Below are positions 26,385 to 36,400 of a stretch of 64,000 bases of DNA, in pieces (the stretch's first letter is position 1; each line of letters begins with the position of its first letter). The translations under genes were made by a program, and so were the position numbers. The stretch is taken from NCBI GenBank assembly GCA_017938145.1, contig JAGBCB010000015.1, forward strand, positions 1 to 64,000, in the 5' to 3' direction. The notes below the pieces were generated by a model, which was given only the letters and a program-made list of their open reading frames with translations, was not told where the DNA came from and searched no databases. This DNA is from Lachnospiraceae bacterium. Its GTDB lineage: Bacteria; Bacillota; Clostridia; Lachnospirales; Lachnospiraceae.

Positions 26385-27935
26385 ATGTTTGATGAAGAAA
26401 GAACTATTCAAAACGAATCCAATACCAATGTTGGTACAAAGAAGGAAAGCGAGCCTGTGATTTCCGAACCGTACCGCTATAAATATGAAAACGGTGAAAA
26501 GCGCGAGGAACCAAATTCCTCTTCCTATTACCGTTCCCCATATGATACTTACAATTACAACACTTCCTATAATTACGAAAATACAGCATCCCGGGTTACC
26601 GCAGAGGTTCCTGTGAAAAAGAAAAAACGTCCTTTCGTAAAAGTCCTCAAATGGGTAGCCGGCGCTGCCTGCTTCGGCATTATTGCCGGTGCTGCCTTTA
26701 TCGGCACCTCTTATCTGGCAACGGAAGTATTTGACCTTCCTTGGTTACAAAAGCTTGCGGTTAACGACTCCGAAAACAGTCTGACTGCGGATGGCAACAC
26801 CATCATCACAGGCAACGGCACCCCGGTTAACATTACCCTTGGTACTGCCAGTGTAATTGAAGGGGCAGAAAGTCCGGCAGAAAGCGTAGTGGTACAGGTG
26901 GTAGAACAAAACCTTGCAGCTACCGTTGCAGTAAACAGCACTATATTAGATACCATCGAGTCCTTCTGGGGTACTTACGAGCAGGAAGTTCCAAGCAGCG
27001 GCTCCGGCTTCATCGTAGGTAAAAACGATACCGAGCTTCTGATTGCCACCAACAACCATGTAGTTGCCGATTCCACAAAAATCGAAGTTACATTTATCGA
27101 CGATACCGTATTGGAAGCCATGATTAAGGGTACCGATGCCAAAGCCGACCTGGCAATTATTGCGGTTCCGTTGAAGGACCTTACCGCTGAAACATTGTCC
27201 AATATCCGTATCGCTACTTTAGGCGATTCCGAAAAGGTGCGTCTCGGCGAAATGGCCATTGCCATCGGTAATGCTTTAGGATACGGTCAGTCCGTAACCG
27301 TAGGTTACATCAGTGCCAAGGACCGTACCATTAACGTGGAAGGAAACGAAATCGTAGCTTTACAAACCGATGCAGCCATCAATGGCGGTAACAGCGGCGG
27401 CCCGCTGTTCAATACCAAAGGCGAGGTAATCGGTATCAATTCTGCAAAGTACAAGGCTACCGGCGTGGAAGGCATGTGCTTTGCCATCCCGATTTCCCGA
27501 GCCATCCCAATTTTAAACGAGCTGATGACCCGCGAAATCCTCGCAGACGAAGACAAAGGCTTCCTCGGTGTTACTCTCAAAGATGTTACTACAGACATTT
27601 CCGCCTTCTACGGCTGGCCAATCGGAGCTTATATCTATTCCATCCTGGAAGACAGCCCGGCAGAAGCTGCCAACCTGCAGGTGGGTGATATTGTTACCAA
27701 CGTTAACGGTGTCCGTGTCAGCACAGCTAACGAACTGATTGCTGCCGTATCCTCCTACCGCTACGGAACCACCGTGGAATTAACGGTACAGCGCTTCGCC
27801 AACGGTCAATACAACGAAATGACCATCAATGCCACCTTAGGTAAGAAAGCAGATTTTGAAGAGGCGGTTCAGGAAGAGGCCGAAGGCCAGATTATTGAAG
27901 AAGAAAATTCCAACCGCAGAAAACCTAAACAGTAA
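26385..27935 (+). CDS. htrA: HtrA-like membrane-anchored serine protease
   Basis: The 516-residue protein has a Tyr/Asn-rich cytoplasmic N-terminus and one membrane helix (about 85-108, WVAGAACFGIIAGAAFIG). A trypsin-like domain follows with His in TNNHVV, Asp in KADLAII and Ser in GGNSGGPLF, and then one PDZ domain (GFLGVTLKDVT...VQRFANGQ). This is the HtrA/DegP architecture for envelope protein quality control. AAAGGAG precedes the ATG. It is followed by a bidirectional terminator. Confidence 0.93.
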   Translation: MFDEERTIQNESNTNVGTKKESEPVISEPYRYKYENGEKREEPNSSSYYRSPYDTYNYNTSYNYENTASRVTAEVPVKKKKRPFVKVLKWVAGAACFGIIAGAAFIGTSYLATEVFDLPWLQKLAVNDSENSLTADGNTIITGNGTPVNITLGTASVIEGAESPAESVVVQVVEQNLAATVAVNSTILDTIESFWGTYEQEVPSSGSGFIVGKNDTELLIATNNHVVADSTKIEVTFIDDTVLEAMIKGTDAKADLAIIAVPLKDLTAETLSNIRIATLGDSEKVRLGEMAIAIGNALGYGQSVTVGYISAKDRTINVEGNEIVALQTDAAINGGNSGGPLFNTKGEVIGINSAKYKATGVEGMCFAIPISRAIPILNELMTREILADEDKGFLGVTLKDVTTDISAFYGWPIGAYIYSILEDSPAEAANLQVGDIVTNVNGVRVSTANELIAAVSSYRYGTTVELTVQRFANGQYNEMTINATLGKKADFEEAVQEEAEGQIIEEENSNRRKPKQ

Positions 27936-27956
27936 TCCTTCTCTCTCCCTTATGCA

Positions 27957-27987
27957 AATACGCCGGAGCATCCTGCTCCGGCGTATT
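27957..27987. terminator. Bidirectional terminator between htrA and the ABC operon
   Basis: AATACGCCGGAGCA and TGCTCCGGCGTATT form fourteen perfect pairs with a three-base loop between convergent genes. Confidence 0.9.
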
Positions 27988-27992
27988 ATAAT

Positions 27993-28730
27993 TTATCCTG
28001 TTATGGTTTTATATTTTTCCAGCACTTCGTCCACGGTACCGCTGACCGTCATTTTACCGTGCTCCAGCAAAATTCCCTTGGTACATAAATTTCTGACCTG
28101 GGATTCATTGTGGGATACAAAAAGAACCGTAATCCCTTTATCAAACATATCCATAATTTTCTTTTCGCTCTTTTTGCGGAATTTAGCGTCTCCCACGGAA
28201 AGCACCTCATCCAGAATAAGAATGTCCGGCTCCACAATGGTTGCAATGGAGAAGCCCAGTCTTGCCTTCATACCGGAGGAATAATTTTTAAGCGGCACAT
28301 TAATAAAATCGCCCAGTTCGGCAAACTCTACGATTTCCGCATACTTTTCATCCAAAAAAGCTTTGGAATATCCAAGCATTGCTCCGTACAAATAAATATT
28401 TTCAGAACCGGTGTACTGCATGTCAAACCCCGCACCGAGCTCCAGTAACGGTACCACCTTGCCGCGCTTGGTCACCGTTCCCTCCGATGCCTTTAACACT
28501 CCGGCGATTACCTTAAGCAGTGTGGACTTACCCGCACCGTTCATGCCCATAATGGCCAGGCGGTCACCCTTATTTAGCGTAAAGGACACATTGTCCAACG
28601 CCAGAAATTCTTTATATCGCAGCTCCCGCTTGAAAAGCTTAATGAGATAATCCTTTAAATCATCTACCTTTTGTTCTGTCAGGCGGTATTTTACGCTGAC
28701 ATTTTCTACTTTTAAAACTGTCTCAGACAT
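27993..28730 (-). CDS. Polysaccharide/teichoic acid ABC exporter, ATPase
   Basis: The 245-residue ATPase has Walker A GMNGAGKSTLLK, signature YSSGMKARLGFS, Walker B ILILDEVLSVGD and the H-loop SHNE. The GAGFDMQYTGSENIYL stretch and the VGDAKF motif place it with TagH/Wzt-type exporters of wall teichoic acid or O-antigen-like glycans. It pairs with the permease upstream and closes the cda operon before a strong terminator. The C-terminal carbohydrate-binding domain seen in some Wzt proteins is missing. Confidence 0.92.
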   Translation of the reverse strand: MSETVLKVENVSVKYRLTEQKVDDLKDYLIKLFKRELRYKEFLALDNVSFTLNKGDRLAIMGMNGAGKSTLLKVIAGVLKASEGTVTKRGKVVPLLELGAGFDMQYTGSENIYLYGAMLGYSKAFLDEKYAEIVEFAELGDFINVPLKNYSSGMKARLGFSIATIVEPDILILDEVLSVGDAKFRKKSEKKIMDMFDKGITVLFVSHNESQVRNLCTKGILLEHGKMTVSGTVDEVLEKYKTITG

Positions 28731-28748
28731 AGTAACCTCATCTTACAT

Positions 28749-29522
28749 TTACAGGTGTAAAATAAACTTATCCTGATTTTTATAAAAAACAACCAGCCCG
28801 CTTAGGAAAATTACAACAGAAAATCCCACGGAATACAGCATAACAGGCATATTCATGGCATTGCCGTAAACCGCATCACGGAAGTTTTCAATTACGGAAT
28901 AAAGCGGATTTAACCGGAACAACCAACGGTTGTTATCCCCGACTACGGTTTCTACTCTGTAGAAAATAGCACAGGCATACATAATCAGCGTCAACGCAAC
29001 TCCCCAAAGATATTCCAAATCACGGAAAAATACTGCCAGGGTAGATAGCCACAAGCCTGCACCCATAGTTAAAACCAGTATCACAGTTAACGGTACCAAT
29101 GCCTCCAACAGATGCCAGGTTGGCTTAATATTACAATATACTGCCACACCTGCAAGCACCACCAGGGAAATGAGAAACTGCACATAGCCCGACAACACAC
29201 TGGCAAAAGGATACATGTATTTTGGCACGTATACCTTTTTTATCATGCTGGCATTGGCACGTACGGACTTTAAGGCTCCACGGGTTGTATTTGCAAAAAA
29301 GGAGTATAAAAGACGTCCGGTTAAAATATAAACCGGAAAGTCTTTCGTGTTATGATACAGCTTTGAGAACACCAAAACCAGAACCATCATGGTTAACAAT
29401 GGTTCCAGCAATGTCCACAATACGCCCATGTATGAGCTTCTGTATTTTAATTTTATGTCTTTCTTTACCAGCTGAAACAGCAGATAACGATATTTCTTAA
29501 ATGTCAAAAATAAATTTTTCAA
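28749..29522 (-). CDS. Polysaccharide/teichoic acid ABC exporter, permease
   Basis: The 257-residue ABC-2 permease has an amphipathic start (FKKYRYLLFQLVKKDIKLKYRSSYMG), LLEPLLTMMVL and six hydrophobic segments, typical of TagG/Wzm. The start codon appears to be TTG at 29522, with AAGGA 8-9 bases before it, since no in-frame ATG keeps the conserved N-terminus. It forms the membrane channel for the ATPase encoded next. Confidence 0.9.
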   Translation of the reverse strand: MKNLFLTFKKYRYLLFQLVKKDIKLKYRSSYMGVLWTLLEPLLTMMVLVLVFSKLYHNTKDFPVYILTGRLLYSFFANTTRGALKSVRANASMIKKVYVPKYMYPFASVLSGYVQFLISLVVLAGVAVYCNIKPTWHLLEALVPLTVILVLTMGAGLWLSTLAVFFRDLEYLWGVALTLIMYACAIFYRVETVVGDNNRWLFRLNPLYSVIENFRDAVYGNAMNMPVMLYSVGFSVVIFLSGLVVFYKNQDKFILHL

Positions 29523-29541
29523 AATTCTGATTCCTTATCTT

Positions 29542-30864
29542 CTATTCAGCGCCACCGTTTGCAGTATCATCTCCGGTGCCCTGCACATCTGTATCCGGAT
29601 TGGTTTCGGAATCCGGTTCTTCCACCTGCGGACGATATTCCACATCCACCATTGCAGTTAAAACAGAATCCAAAATCAAGTCTCCCTGATTTTCCAGACA
29701 GATGTTCAGGCGGTAACTGCCCGGTATTGCAATATCAATTAAGTCTATGTACGGCGCAAGCTGATCAAGGGTTAAGCCTTCCAGACTTGCTTTGCTGCCA
29801 CGTACCTGTACGCGGGAAGAGTGAAGCATTCCGATGGAACCTGTGAAATTTTCCGGTAAACCTCTCAGTTCTACATCTTCCGGCGTAAGTTCAAAAACCT
29901 TCTTCTGGTACTCCTGCATGGTAACCGTAACTGCCAATTTATCTTCATCTACAATACGGAGACTGTCTAAAGACTCATCCCACAGGCTGGCAATATCAAT
30001 ATTTTCTTCTACCACACCGCTTTGGTCGGTAATATTAACCTTAGCCGTTAATGTGGTGCCAAGCAAAACCAAATCAGTTGGCATGCCTGCAACCGTTACA
30101 TACTCCGGCTGATGGGATATAGGCCCCACCTCATAACCGGGAGCAGGTTCACCCTCTGTAACAACATTAATTTTTACAGTTTGGGTTTTTAACACCGGAA
30201 TGACTACTGAAACCTCTTTAGCACTCATGGCAACCTTAGAGGAATTGACAATATCACCGTTCATATCGTAAATAACCGGAACTCCGGTTGCATGGGACTC
30301 GGAAGATATTTTATCCACATCTACCATCAGCACCACTTCTTTTACCTTGCTGATCTGGGTACCGGAGCCGGTAAGGGTAATCATGTTCGGGCTGGCTACC
30401 ATGTCGCCGATTACATATCCTTCTGCAGCTTGTCCGGTGGTGGAAATTTTAATGCGGAAATCCTTACTGATGGAATCTTCCAGACGAAGCTTCATCATCT
30501 GATTCATTCCGCGGACAATTTCTACTTCTCTTTCGGTATATCCTTTTACGGATACATCAATCGGAACGGCATCGGTCACGGAAACCTTTTCAAAATCCGC
30601 CACTGCAATAATATCTGCTTTGGTTAATTTGTCGCAGATAGAACGCCGTGCTTCTACCACAACAGAAACAGAATCTCCCTCCACAACCTCCGGGATTTTA
30701 TCCTTTGCAGTCAAAGCATCCTCATTTATGATAGTTACCGGAATGTCTTCAAAGGTAACGGTTTCTACCGGGTCCTGGGAGTTGATAACTACCAGCCAAA
30801 GTAATGCCGCCAACACCACCGATAACATTTTTAATCCAAAATTGTGTGTGACTCTTTCTTTCAT
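29542..30864 (-). CDS. cdaR: YbbR-domain protein, CdaA regulator
   Basis: The 440-residue protein has one N-terminal membrane helix (LKMLSVVLAALLWLVVIN) followed by four YbbR-like repeats (patterns VTFEDIPVTI, IDVSVKGY, VNVVTEGEPAPGY) and an acidic tail. CdaR binds and tunes the membrane diadenylate cyclase CdaA. Its ATG overlaps the cdaA stop (ATGA), which confirms the partnership. Confidence 0.92.
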   Translation of the reverse strand: MKERVTHNFGLKMLSVVLAALLWLVVINSQDPVETVTFEDIPVTIINEDALTAKDKIPEVVEGDSVSVVVEARRSICDKLTKADIIAVADFEKVSVTDAVPIDVSVKGYTEREVEIVRGMNQMMKLRLEDSISKDFRIKISTTGQAAEGYVIGDMVASPNMITLTGSGTQISKVKEVVLMVDVDKISSESHATGVPVIYDMNGDIVNSSKVAMSAKEVSVVIPVLKTQTVKINVVTEGEPAPGYEVGPISHQPEYVTVAGMPTDLVLLGTTLTAKVNITDQSGVVEENIDIASLWDESLDSLRIVDEDKLAVTVTMQEYQKKVFELTPEDVELRGLPENFTGSIGMLHSSRVQVRGSKASLEGLTLDQLAPYIDLIDIAIPGSYRLNICLENQGDLILDSVLTAMVDVEYRPQVEEPDSETNPDTDVQGTGDDTANGGAE

Positions 30865-31733
30865 TTCTCCCGCTTTCCTTTCAATCTTGGGAATCTCTTT
30901 GTTTTAACTTCCTGCTCTTTACCCTTTTGCAGTTCCATAAGCTTTGCCTTGAGGAAATCACCGTCTACATTGAAAATCAGGTTACCGCCTTTTGCAATGG
31001 AAACCTTTCCGGTTTCTTCGGAAACAATAATGGTAAAGCTGTCGGTTACTTCACTGATACCCACGCCGGCACGATGTCTGGTGCCAAGGTCTTTACTTAA
31101 ACGCATATTGCCGGACAACGGCAGATAACAGGTAGCGGAAACCACTCTGTCACCGCGGACAATAACCGCACCGTCATGCAATGGCGTATTATGCTCAAAA
31201 ATATTGATTAACAGCTGGCTGGTTACAAGACCGTCAATGGTAATACCGGTTTGTGCATATTCATTGAGAGACACGTCCTGCTCCAAAACAATGAGAGCAC
31301 CGGTTTTGGTTTTTGCCAGTTCGAAGGTACCGCGTACCAGCTCATTTAAAGTATCCTGGGAGAATTTTTCGTTCTTTTTGTCTTTGCCCTCCATGAACAG
31401 ATCTAAGGAAAGAATTTTTCTCTGGCCCAGCGTTTCCAGAACTCTTCTAAGCTCCGGCTGGAACAAAATCAGAACGGCAGTAATACCTACACCGATAGTG
31501 TTGGTGAACAACCACAAAATAACATCAAATCTTAATACCGTAGCTAAAATCCATACAAGCAGAAGCACAATCAGACCCTTTACAATAACCCAGGCTCTGG
31601 TTGTTTTAATCCACTTTATGACATAATAAAACACCACTGCAATCAAAATAATTTCCACGAAATCCATCGGGTGCATTTGCGGCAGTGACAGCCATCTTAT
31701 TAACTTATCCAACAAATTTAAGATGTTATCCAT
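30861..31733 (-). CDS. cdaA: Diadenylate cyclase CdaA
   Basis: The 290-residue enzyme has three N-terminal membrane helices and a DisA_N catalytic domain. The domain holds LHDGAVIV (DGA motif) and TRHRAGVGISE (RHR motif). It makes c-di-AMP from two ATP molecules and controls potassium, osmotic balance and wall homeostasis. It lies directly upstream of cdaR as in most Firmicutes. No glmM follows; the usual third gene is replaced by a polysaccharide exporter. Confidence 0.95.
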   Translation of the reverse strand: MDNILNLLDKLIRWLSLPQMHPMDFVEIILIAVVFYYVIKWIKTTRAWVIVKGLIVLLLVWILATVLRFDVILWLFTNTIGVGITAVLILFQPELRRVLETLGQRKILSLDLFMEGKDKKNEKFSQDTLNELVRGTFELAKTKTGALIVLEQDVSLNEYAQTGITIDGLVTSQLLINIFEHNTPLHDGAVIVRGDRVVSATCYLPLSGNMRLSKDLGTRHRAGVGISEVTDSFTIIVSEETGKVSIAKGGNLIFNVDGDFLKAKLMELQKGKEQEVKTKRFPRLKGKREK

Positions 31734-31757
31734 AATGTTGTCCGTTCCTTATCTTTA

Positions 31758-32825
31758 TTATTCCTCTTCTTCTGTTTGCTCCTCTTCGAAGTCTTCTGTT
31801 TCTTCTGCAGATTTTCCACCGGCAGACGGTTCCGCCGCAAACTCAAAGTCTTCTTCCTCTGCCGCTGTCAATGCTTCTTCCTGCTCCTCTTCTTCATCGG
31901 AGAAGGTTGTTACATTTTTCTGCAGCATGGAAACATCAATCTTTGGCACAGCCTTTACATAATAGTAATAATCGTCATCTTCAAACTGTACATGCTCCAC
32001 GGAAGTGTAGTCTAACACAACCCGGAAGAACTGGGCCACAAATACCAGCAGCATGGAAACAACGGTTCCGAGAATCATATCGCCGGTTCCCACGTTAATG
32101 TCTAACTGCAGGTTTGCCAGTAAAAAGCCTAAGATATTAATAATTGCACCGAGTACAATGGTAATTTCAAATACAAATTCAAACCGGAGACGTCTCACCA
32201 GCCACATGATAAAGATTACTGCCGCAAAAATTGCCGCGGTAAGAAACATTTCTTTATGCTTAAACAGGCTGTTGACTACATCGATATACAATGCCAGGGT
32301 AGCGTCCAGACTGGAAATGTCCTGACGGGTTGCCGCCTCCTGGATTACTCTGAATACAAAGTAAACAATAACACCGCTGACGGTTGGGAAAATTGCCATT
32401 GGAGTCGCTATCATACCGAGCAGCAGCGGAACCAGGTACGGCATTTTGAACACAAACAAAATCGGCACCGCCACAACCGCATATCCGTACTTTCCGGAAA
32501 AGCGGGCAATAAAGCAATAAAGCACAGCAAAAATAACCACAACCAGTGCTGCCAGAATAGGAGATGCACTGTACACCTGCAAGATTGCAAGCATTGCACA
32601 AAGCAGGATTAACACCACCGGCGGAAGAAAGGCTCCCACTGCTGCCAGACCCAGCTCGATAACCGGATTAGCAACTCTGGTATTATATGCTAATGCAGTA
32701 TTAATTGTATGGAATGCCAGATAAGAGATTATGAAACGAAATACCGGCTCGATTAACAACTGGTACTTCTGAAAAAATCTCCGGGCCATTCCTCTGAATT
32801 CCAATAATTTAGTTATAATCATCAT
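31758..32825 (-). CDS. Multi-pass membrane protein upstream of cdaA
   Basis: The 355-residue protein shows about eight hydrophobic segments between residues 25 and 265, then an acidic Glu-rich tail (EEEEQEEALTAAEEED, ending EEQTEEEE). I do not recognise the family. Two ATGs are adjacent (32825 and 32822), with GGTGG upstream. Its position between a small membrane protein and cdaA suggests an envelope role in the same regulon. A transport function is possible but unsupported. Confidence 0.7.
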   Translation of the reverse strand: MMIITKLLEFRGMARRFFQKYQLLIEPVFRFIISYLAFHTINTALAYNTRVANPVIELGLAAVGAFLPPVVLILLCAMLAILQVYSASPILAALVVVIFAVLYCFIARFSGKYGYAVVAVPILFVFKMPYLVPLLLGMIATPMAIFPTVSGVIVYFVFRVIQEAATRQDISSLDATLALYIDVVNSLFKHKEMFLTAAIFAAVIFIMWLVRRLRFEFVFEITIVLGAIINILGFLLANLQLDINVGTGDMILGTVVSMLLVFVAQFFRVVLDYTSVEHVQFEDDDYYYYVKAVPKIDVSMLQKNVTTFSDEEEEQEEALTAAEEEDFEFAAEPSAGGKSAEETEDFEEEQTEEEE

Positions 32826-32827
32826 AG

Positions 32828-33250
32828 TTATTCTTCCACCTCTTCCATTCCAAGCTGTCCTTCTTCTTCCTGATACATGCTGCGGAGCAGGCGGAGCATT
32901 CTAAAATACTTTGCCAGCTTTTTACGGGAGTAATCGTAATACAAACCGGAGCACACCAAAGAAGCCATAACATAAACCGTAACCACAATAATATAGCAGC
33001 CGAGAATAGTCTTGCCAATGCCGACATAGTCTAAGTTTACTGCCTCACGGATTAAATATTCCATCTGATAGGCAACGACCATAGCCAGCACCAGCAGATA
33101 ACCGATGGTTACCGCTACGATATTGTGCAGGATTTTTAACCGTACATAATCCCGCCGGAAATACTTACCCAGCCGGATGTCTTCTTTTCCTTCTGTTTTT
33201 TCATATATTGCCAGCTTTGTCATCAGCCGGACCTTTCGCATATTTACCAT
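32828..33250 (-). CDS. Small membrane protein, first gene of the cda operon
   Basis: I place the start at 33250 (MVNMRKVR) after AAGGAAC. The 140-residue product has a basic N-terminus, two membrane helices (VAVTIGYLLVLAMVVAYQ and GCYIIVVTVYVMASLVCSGLYY) and a basic then acidic tail. Family unknown. Its stop is two bases before the next ATG, so the two genes are coupled and the products may form a complex. Confidence 0.7.
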   Translation of the reverse strand: MVNMRKVRLMTKLAIYEKTEGKEDIRLGKYFRRDYVRLKILHNIVAVTIGYLLVLAMVVAYQMEYLIREAVNLDYVGIGKTILGCYIIVVTVYVMASLVCSGLYYDYSRKKLAKYFRMLRLLRSMYQEEEGQLGMEEVEE

Positions 33251-33312
33251 GCTGTTCCTTCTTTCATTCTGTCTGTTCTGCCATTGAACATAATTATACT
33301 TATACATAGTTT

Positions 33313-33340
33313 ATCATACCACAAACTTCCACGATTTCAA
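33313..33340 (-). promoter_or_regulatory. Promoter of the cda-polysaccharide exporter operon
   Basis: TTGAAA and TATGAT with 16-base spacing on the minus strand, about 63 bases before the first ATG. All six genes down to 27993 are closely spaced and share direction. Confidence 0.7.
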
Positions 33341-33409
33341 ATACCTTTTTTACCATTCTTGCCAAATTAATGTAAATTATGCCGTTCTTCAAAAAAATAC
33401 CCCTTTTTG

Positions 33410-33438
33410 TTGCGGAACCGGCCGTTTTTTGGTATGCT
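33410..33438 (+). promoter_or_regulatory. Promoter of the MFS-GH2 fusion gene
   Basis: TTGCGG and TATGCT with 17-base spacing on the plus strand. I saw no obvious LacI-type operator palindrome beside it. Confidence 0.6.
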
Positions 33439-33474
33439 GATTATAAGAATATTACGCATGCAGGAGGGTTATTT

Positions 33475-36400
33475 ATGAAGCGTCTGAATAAAAAATTCTG
33501 GGCAGTACTTGCTGTCTTTGGTTTAATGGGCCAGGTGGCCTGGGTTGTGGAAAATATGTACTTTAATGTATTTATCTACAAAATGTTCCATGCCTCTGCC
33601 GCAGAAATTTCTTTCATGGTCAGCGCCAGCTCCGTGGCCGCCACGGTTACCACCCTGCTGGTTGGCGCCCTGTCCGACCATTTAAATAAACGGAAGCTGC
33701 TCATGAGCGGCGGATATATCGCATGGGGTGTGTCCATTTTATCCTTCTGTCTCATCCGCATGGATATATTAACTCCGATTGCCGGAAGCACCGCAGCAGC
33801 AGCCTCCCTTGGTGTAACCTTAGTAATAATTATGGACTGCGTCATGACCTTCTTCGGTTCCTCCGCCAACGACGCCGGCTTTAATGCCTGGATGACCGAC
33901 TGGGGCGACGATGCCAGCCGGGGCAAAATCGAAGGAATCAACTCCATGATGCCACTGGTTTCCATTCTGGTTGTTTTCGGAAGCTTTATGTTCTTTGACC
34001 TGGAAAAAGACCAAAGCTGGACCCTTATTTTCTTAATCATCGGTTTCGCCACATTGTTCATTGGTATCCTCGGTCTTTTTATCGTGGAAGAAGCGCCGGA
34101 GCTTGAGGCAAAAAGAGAAGCTGAAAAAGCTGCTGAAACCAAAAAGAACTACTGGGCAGGTGTCGTATACAGCTTCCGCCCGGGAGTAATGAAAAACAAC
34201 CCGATGTTATATCTGATTGTTCTGGCATTTGCGGTTTTCAATATTTCCATCCAGACCTATATGCCATACCTGATACTGTATTACGAAAAGAGCCTTGGCA
34301 TGACCGATTATGTACTTGTTATGGCTCCGGCCATTATTGTGGCAGCAATTATCACCGCATTTTACGGCAAGCTGTTTGATATGACCGGCTTCAAAACCTC
34401 CGTTATGCCAACCCTGTTACTGCTGATGGCCGGTTACATACTGCTGTTCTTTGGCCGTGCTACCCCGGTGGTGTTTATCGGCTCCCTGCTTATGATGACC
34501 GGTTACCTTACCGGCATGTCCATTTTCGGCGCCATGATCCGAAGCCTGATTCCGGAAAGCCGTGCGGGCCAGTTCCAGGGCATCCGCATTATCGGCCAGG
34601 TGCTGATTCCGGGCATTATCGGTCCGTCCATCGGTGCGGCGGTGCTGAAAAATGCAGAAACAGTTACCAATAACGACGGTACCACTTCTTTTATTCCAAA
34701 CGAAAACATTTTCCTGGCGGCCTTTGTGGTTGCTGTACTGGTTTTACTTGTACTCTCCGGCATTTTCCATTTTGTAAGAAACGGTCACTACCGTTTAATG
34801 AGCGAAGCGGGAGAAGCCCTGGGCGATTCCTCCGAAGTTTGGCAGGAATATCCCCGTCCGCAGTTAAAAAGGAACAATTGCTACTCCTTAAACGGCGAAT
34901 GGAAGCTGAACAACGGCACCTGCCTGGTTCCGTTTCCTCCTCAGTCGGAGTTTTCCGGATACAAAAAGAAAGTAGGAGCCCAACTGGTTTATAAAAAGAA
35001 ATTTATGGTAAACAAACCGGAGGCCGGCATCCGCACCCTGCTTCATTTTGAAGCGGTGGACCAGCTGGCGGAGGTTTATTTAAACGGCGTATTACTGGGT
35101 AAACATACCGGAGGATACCTGCCGTTTTCCTTTGACGTTTCTAACGTAATCTATACGAACAAAGAAAATACTTTGACGGTAAAGGTTACCGACAAGCTGT
35201 CCACAAAATATCCATACGGAAAACAGACAAAAAAGAGAGGCGGCATGTGGTATACACCGGTCAGCGGCATATGGAAAAGCGTCTGGCTGGAGCAGGTGTC
35301 CGACACCTACATCAAGGATTTAAAACTGACTCCTGACTTAAACGGTGTCCACATTTCCTTTGCCACCAACCATCCGGAGCGGAGTGTTCACGCAAAAGCA
35401 CTGGTGACTCTCCATACCGGCGAGCAGATGGAGTTTACCATGACCGGAAATTCCGGTTACCTGAAGCTCCGCGGTCTGCTCACCGCAGATGACACCCCGT
35501 ATGAACCGGAGCTTTGGACCACCGAACATCCTTACTTGTATCGCATGACCCTTTCCGTGGACCAGGATGAGGTGGAAACCTACTTCGCCCTGCGTACCAT
35601 AGAAATTAAAGAAATAAATGGAATAAACCGCGTCTGCTTAAACGGCGAACCCATCTTCCTTCACGGCGTTTTGGACCAGGGATACTTCTGCGACGGCATC
35701 TTTTTACCTGCAGAGGAGCAGGAATACGAGCGGGACATTCTCCGCATGAAGGAGCTGGGCTTTAACATGCTCCGCAAGCACATTAAAATCGAACCGGAAG
35801 CATTCTACTACTACTGCGACCTCCACGGCATGCTGGTAGTGCAGGACATGGTAAACAGCGGCAAATACTCCTTCCTCAGAGACACTGCCCTGCCAACCGT
35901 TGGCATAAAAAAGCTGGTAGATACCCTGCGTTTCTTCCCGGCAAAGCAGAAAGAATTCTGGGAACAGCACATGAAAGAAACCCTGTCTCATTTATATAAC
36001 CACCCGTCCATCGTGGTTTATACCCTGTTTAACGAGGGCTGGGGACAGTTTGACAGTGACCGCATGTATACCATCGCAAAGAAAATGGACCCTTCCCGGC
36101 TGTACGATTCCACCTCCGGCTGGTTTGCCCAGAAAAAAAATGATTTTGACAGCCTGCATGTTTACTTTGGCAACTTAGAACCACAGCCCGCCTCCCGTCC
36201 GATGTTTATTTCCGAGTTTGGCGGATGCGCTTATCCTGTGGAAGACCACATTTATGCCAAGTACGCTTCCTACGGCTACGGCAACTGCAAAAATGCCGAT
36301 GAAGTTTCCGAAAAGGTTTGGGAGGCTTATAACAAAACCATTCTCCCTGTGATTGAAAAGGGCTGCTGCGGTGCGGTTTATACCCAGCTTTCCGACGTAG

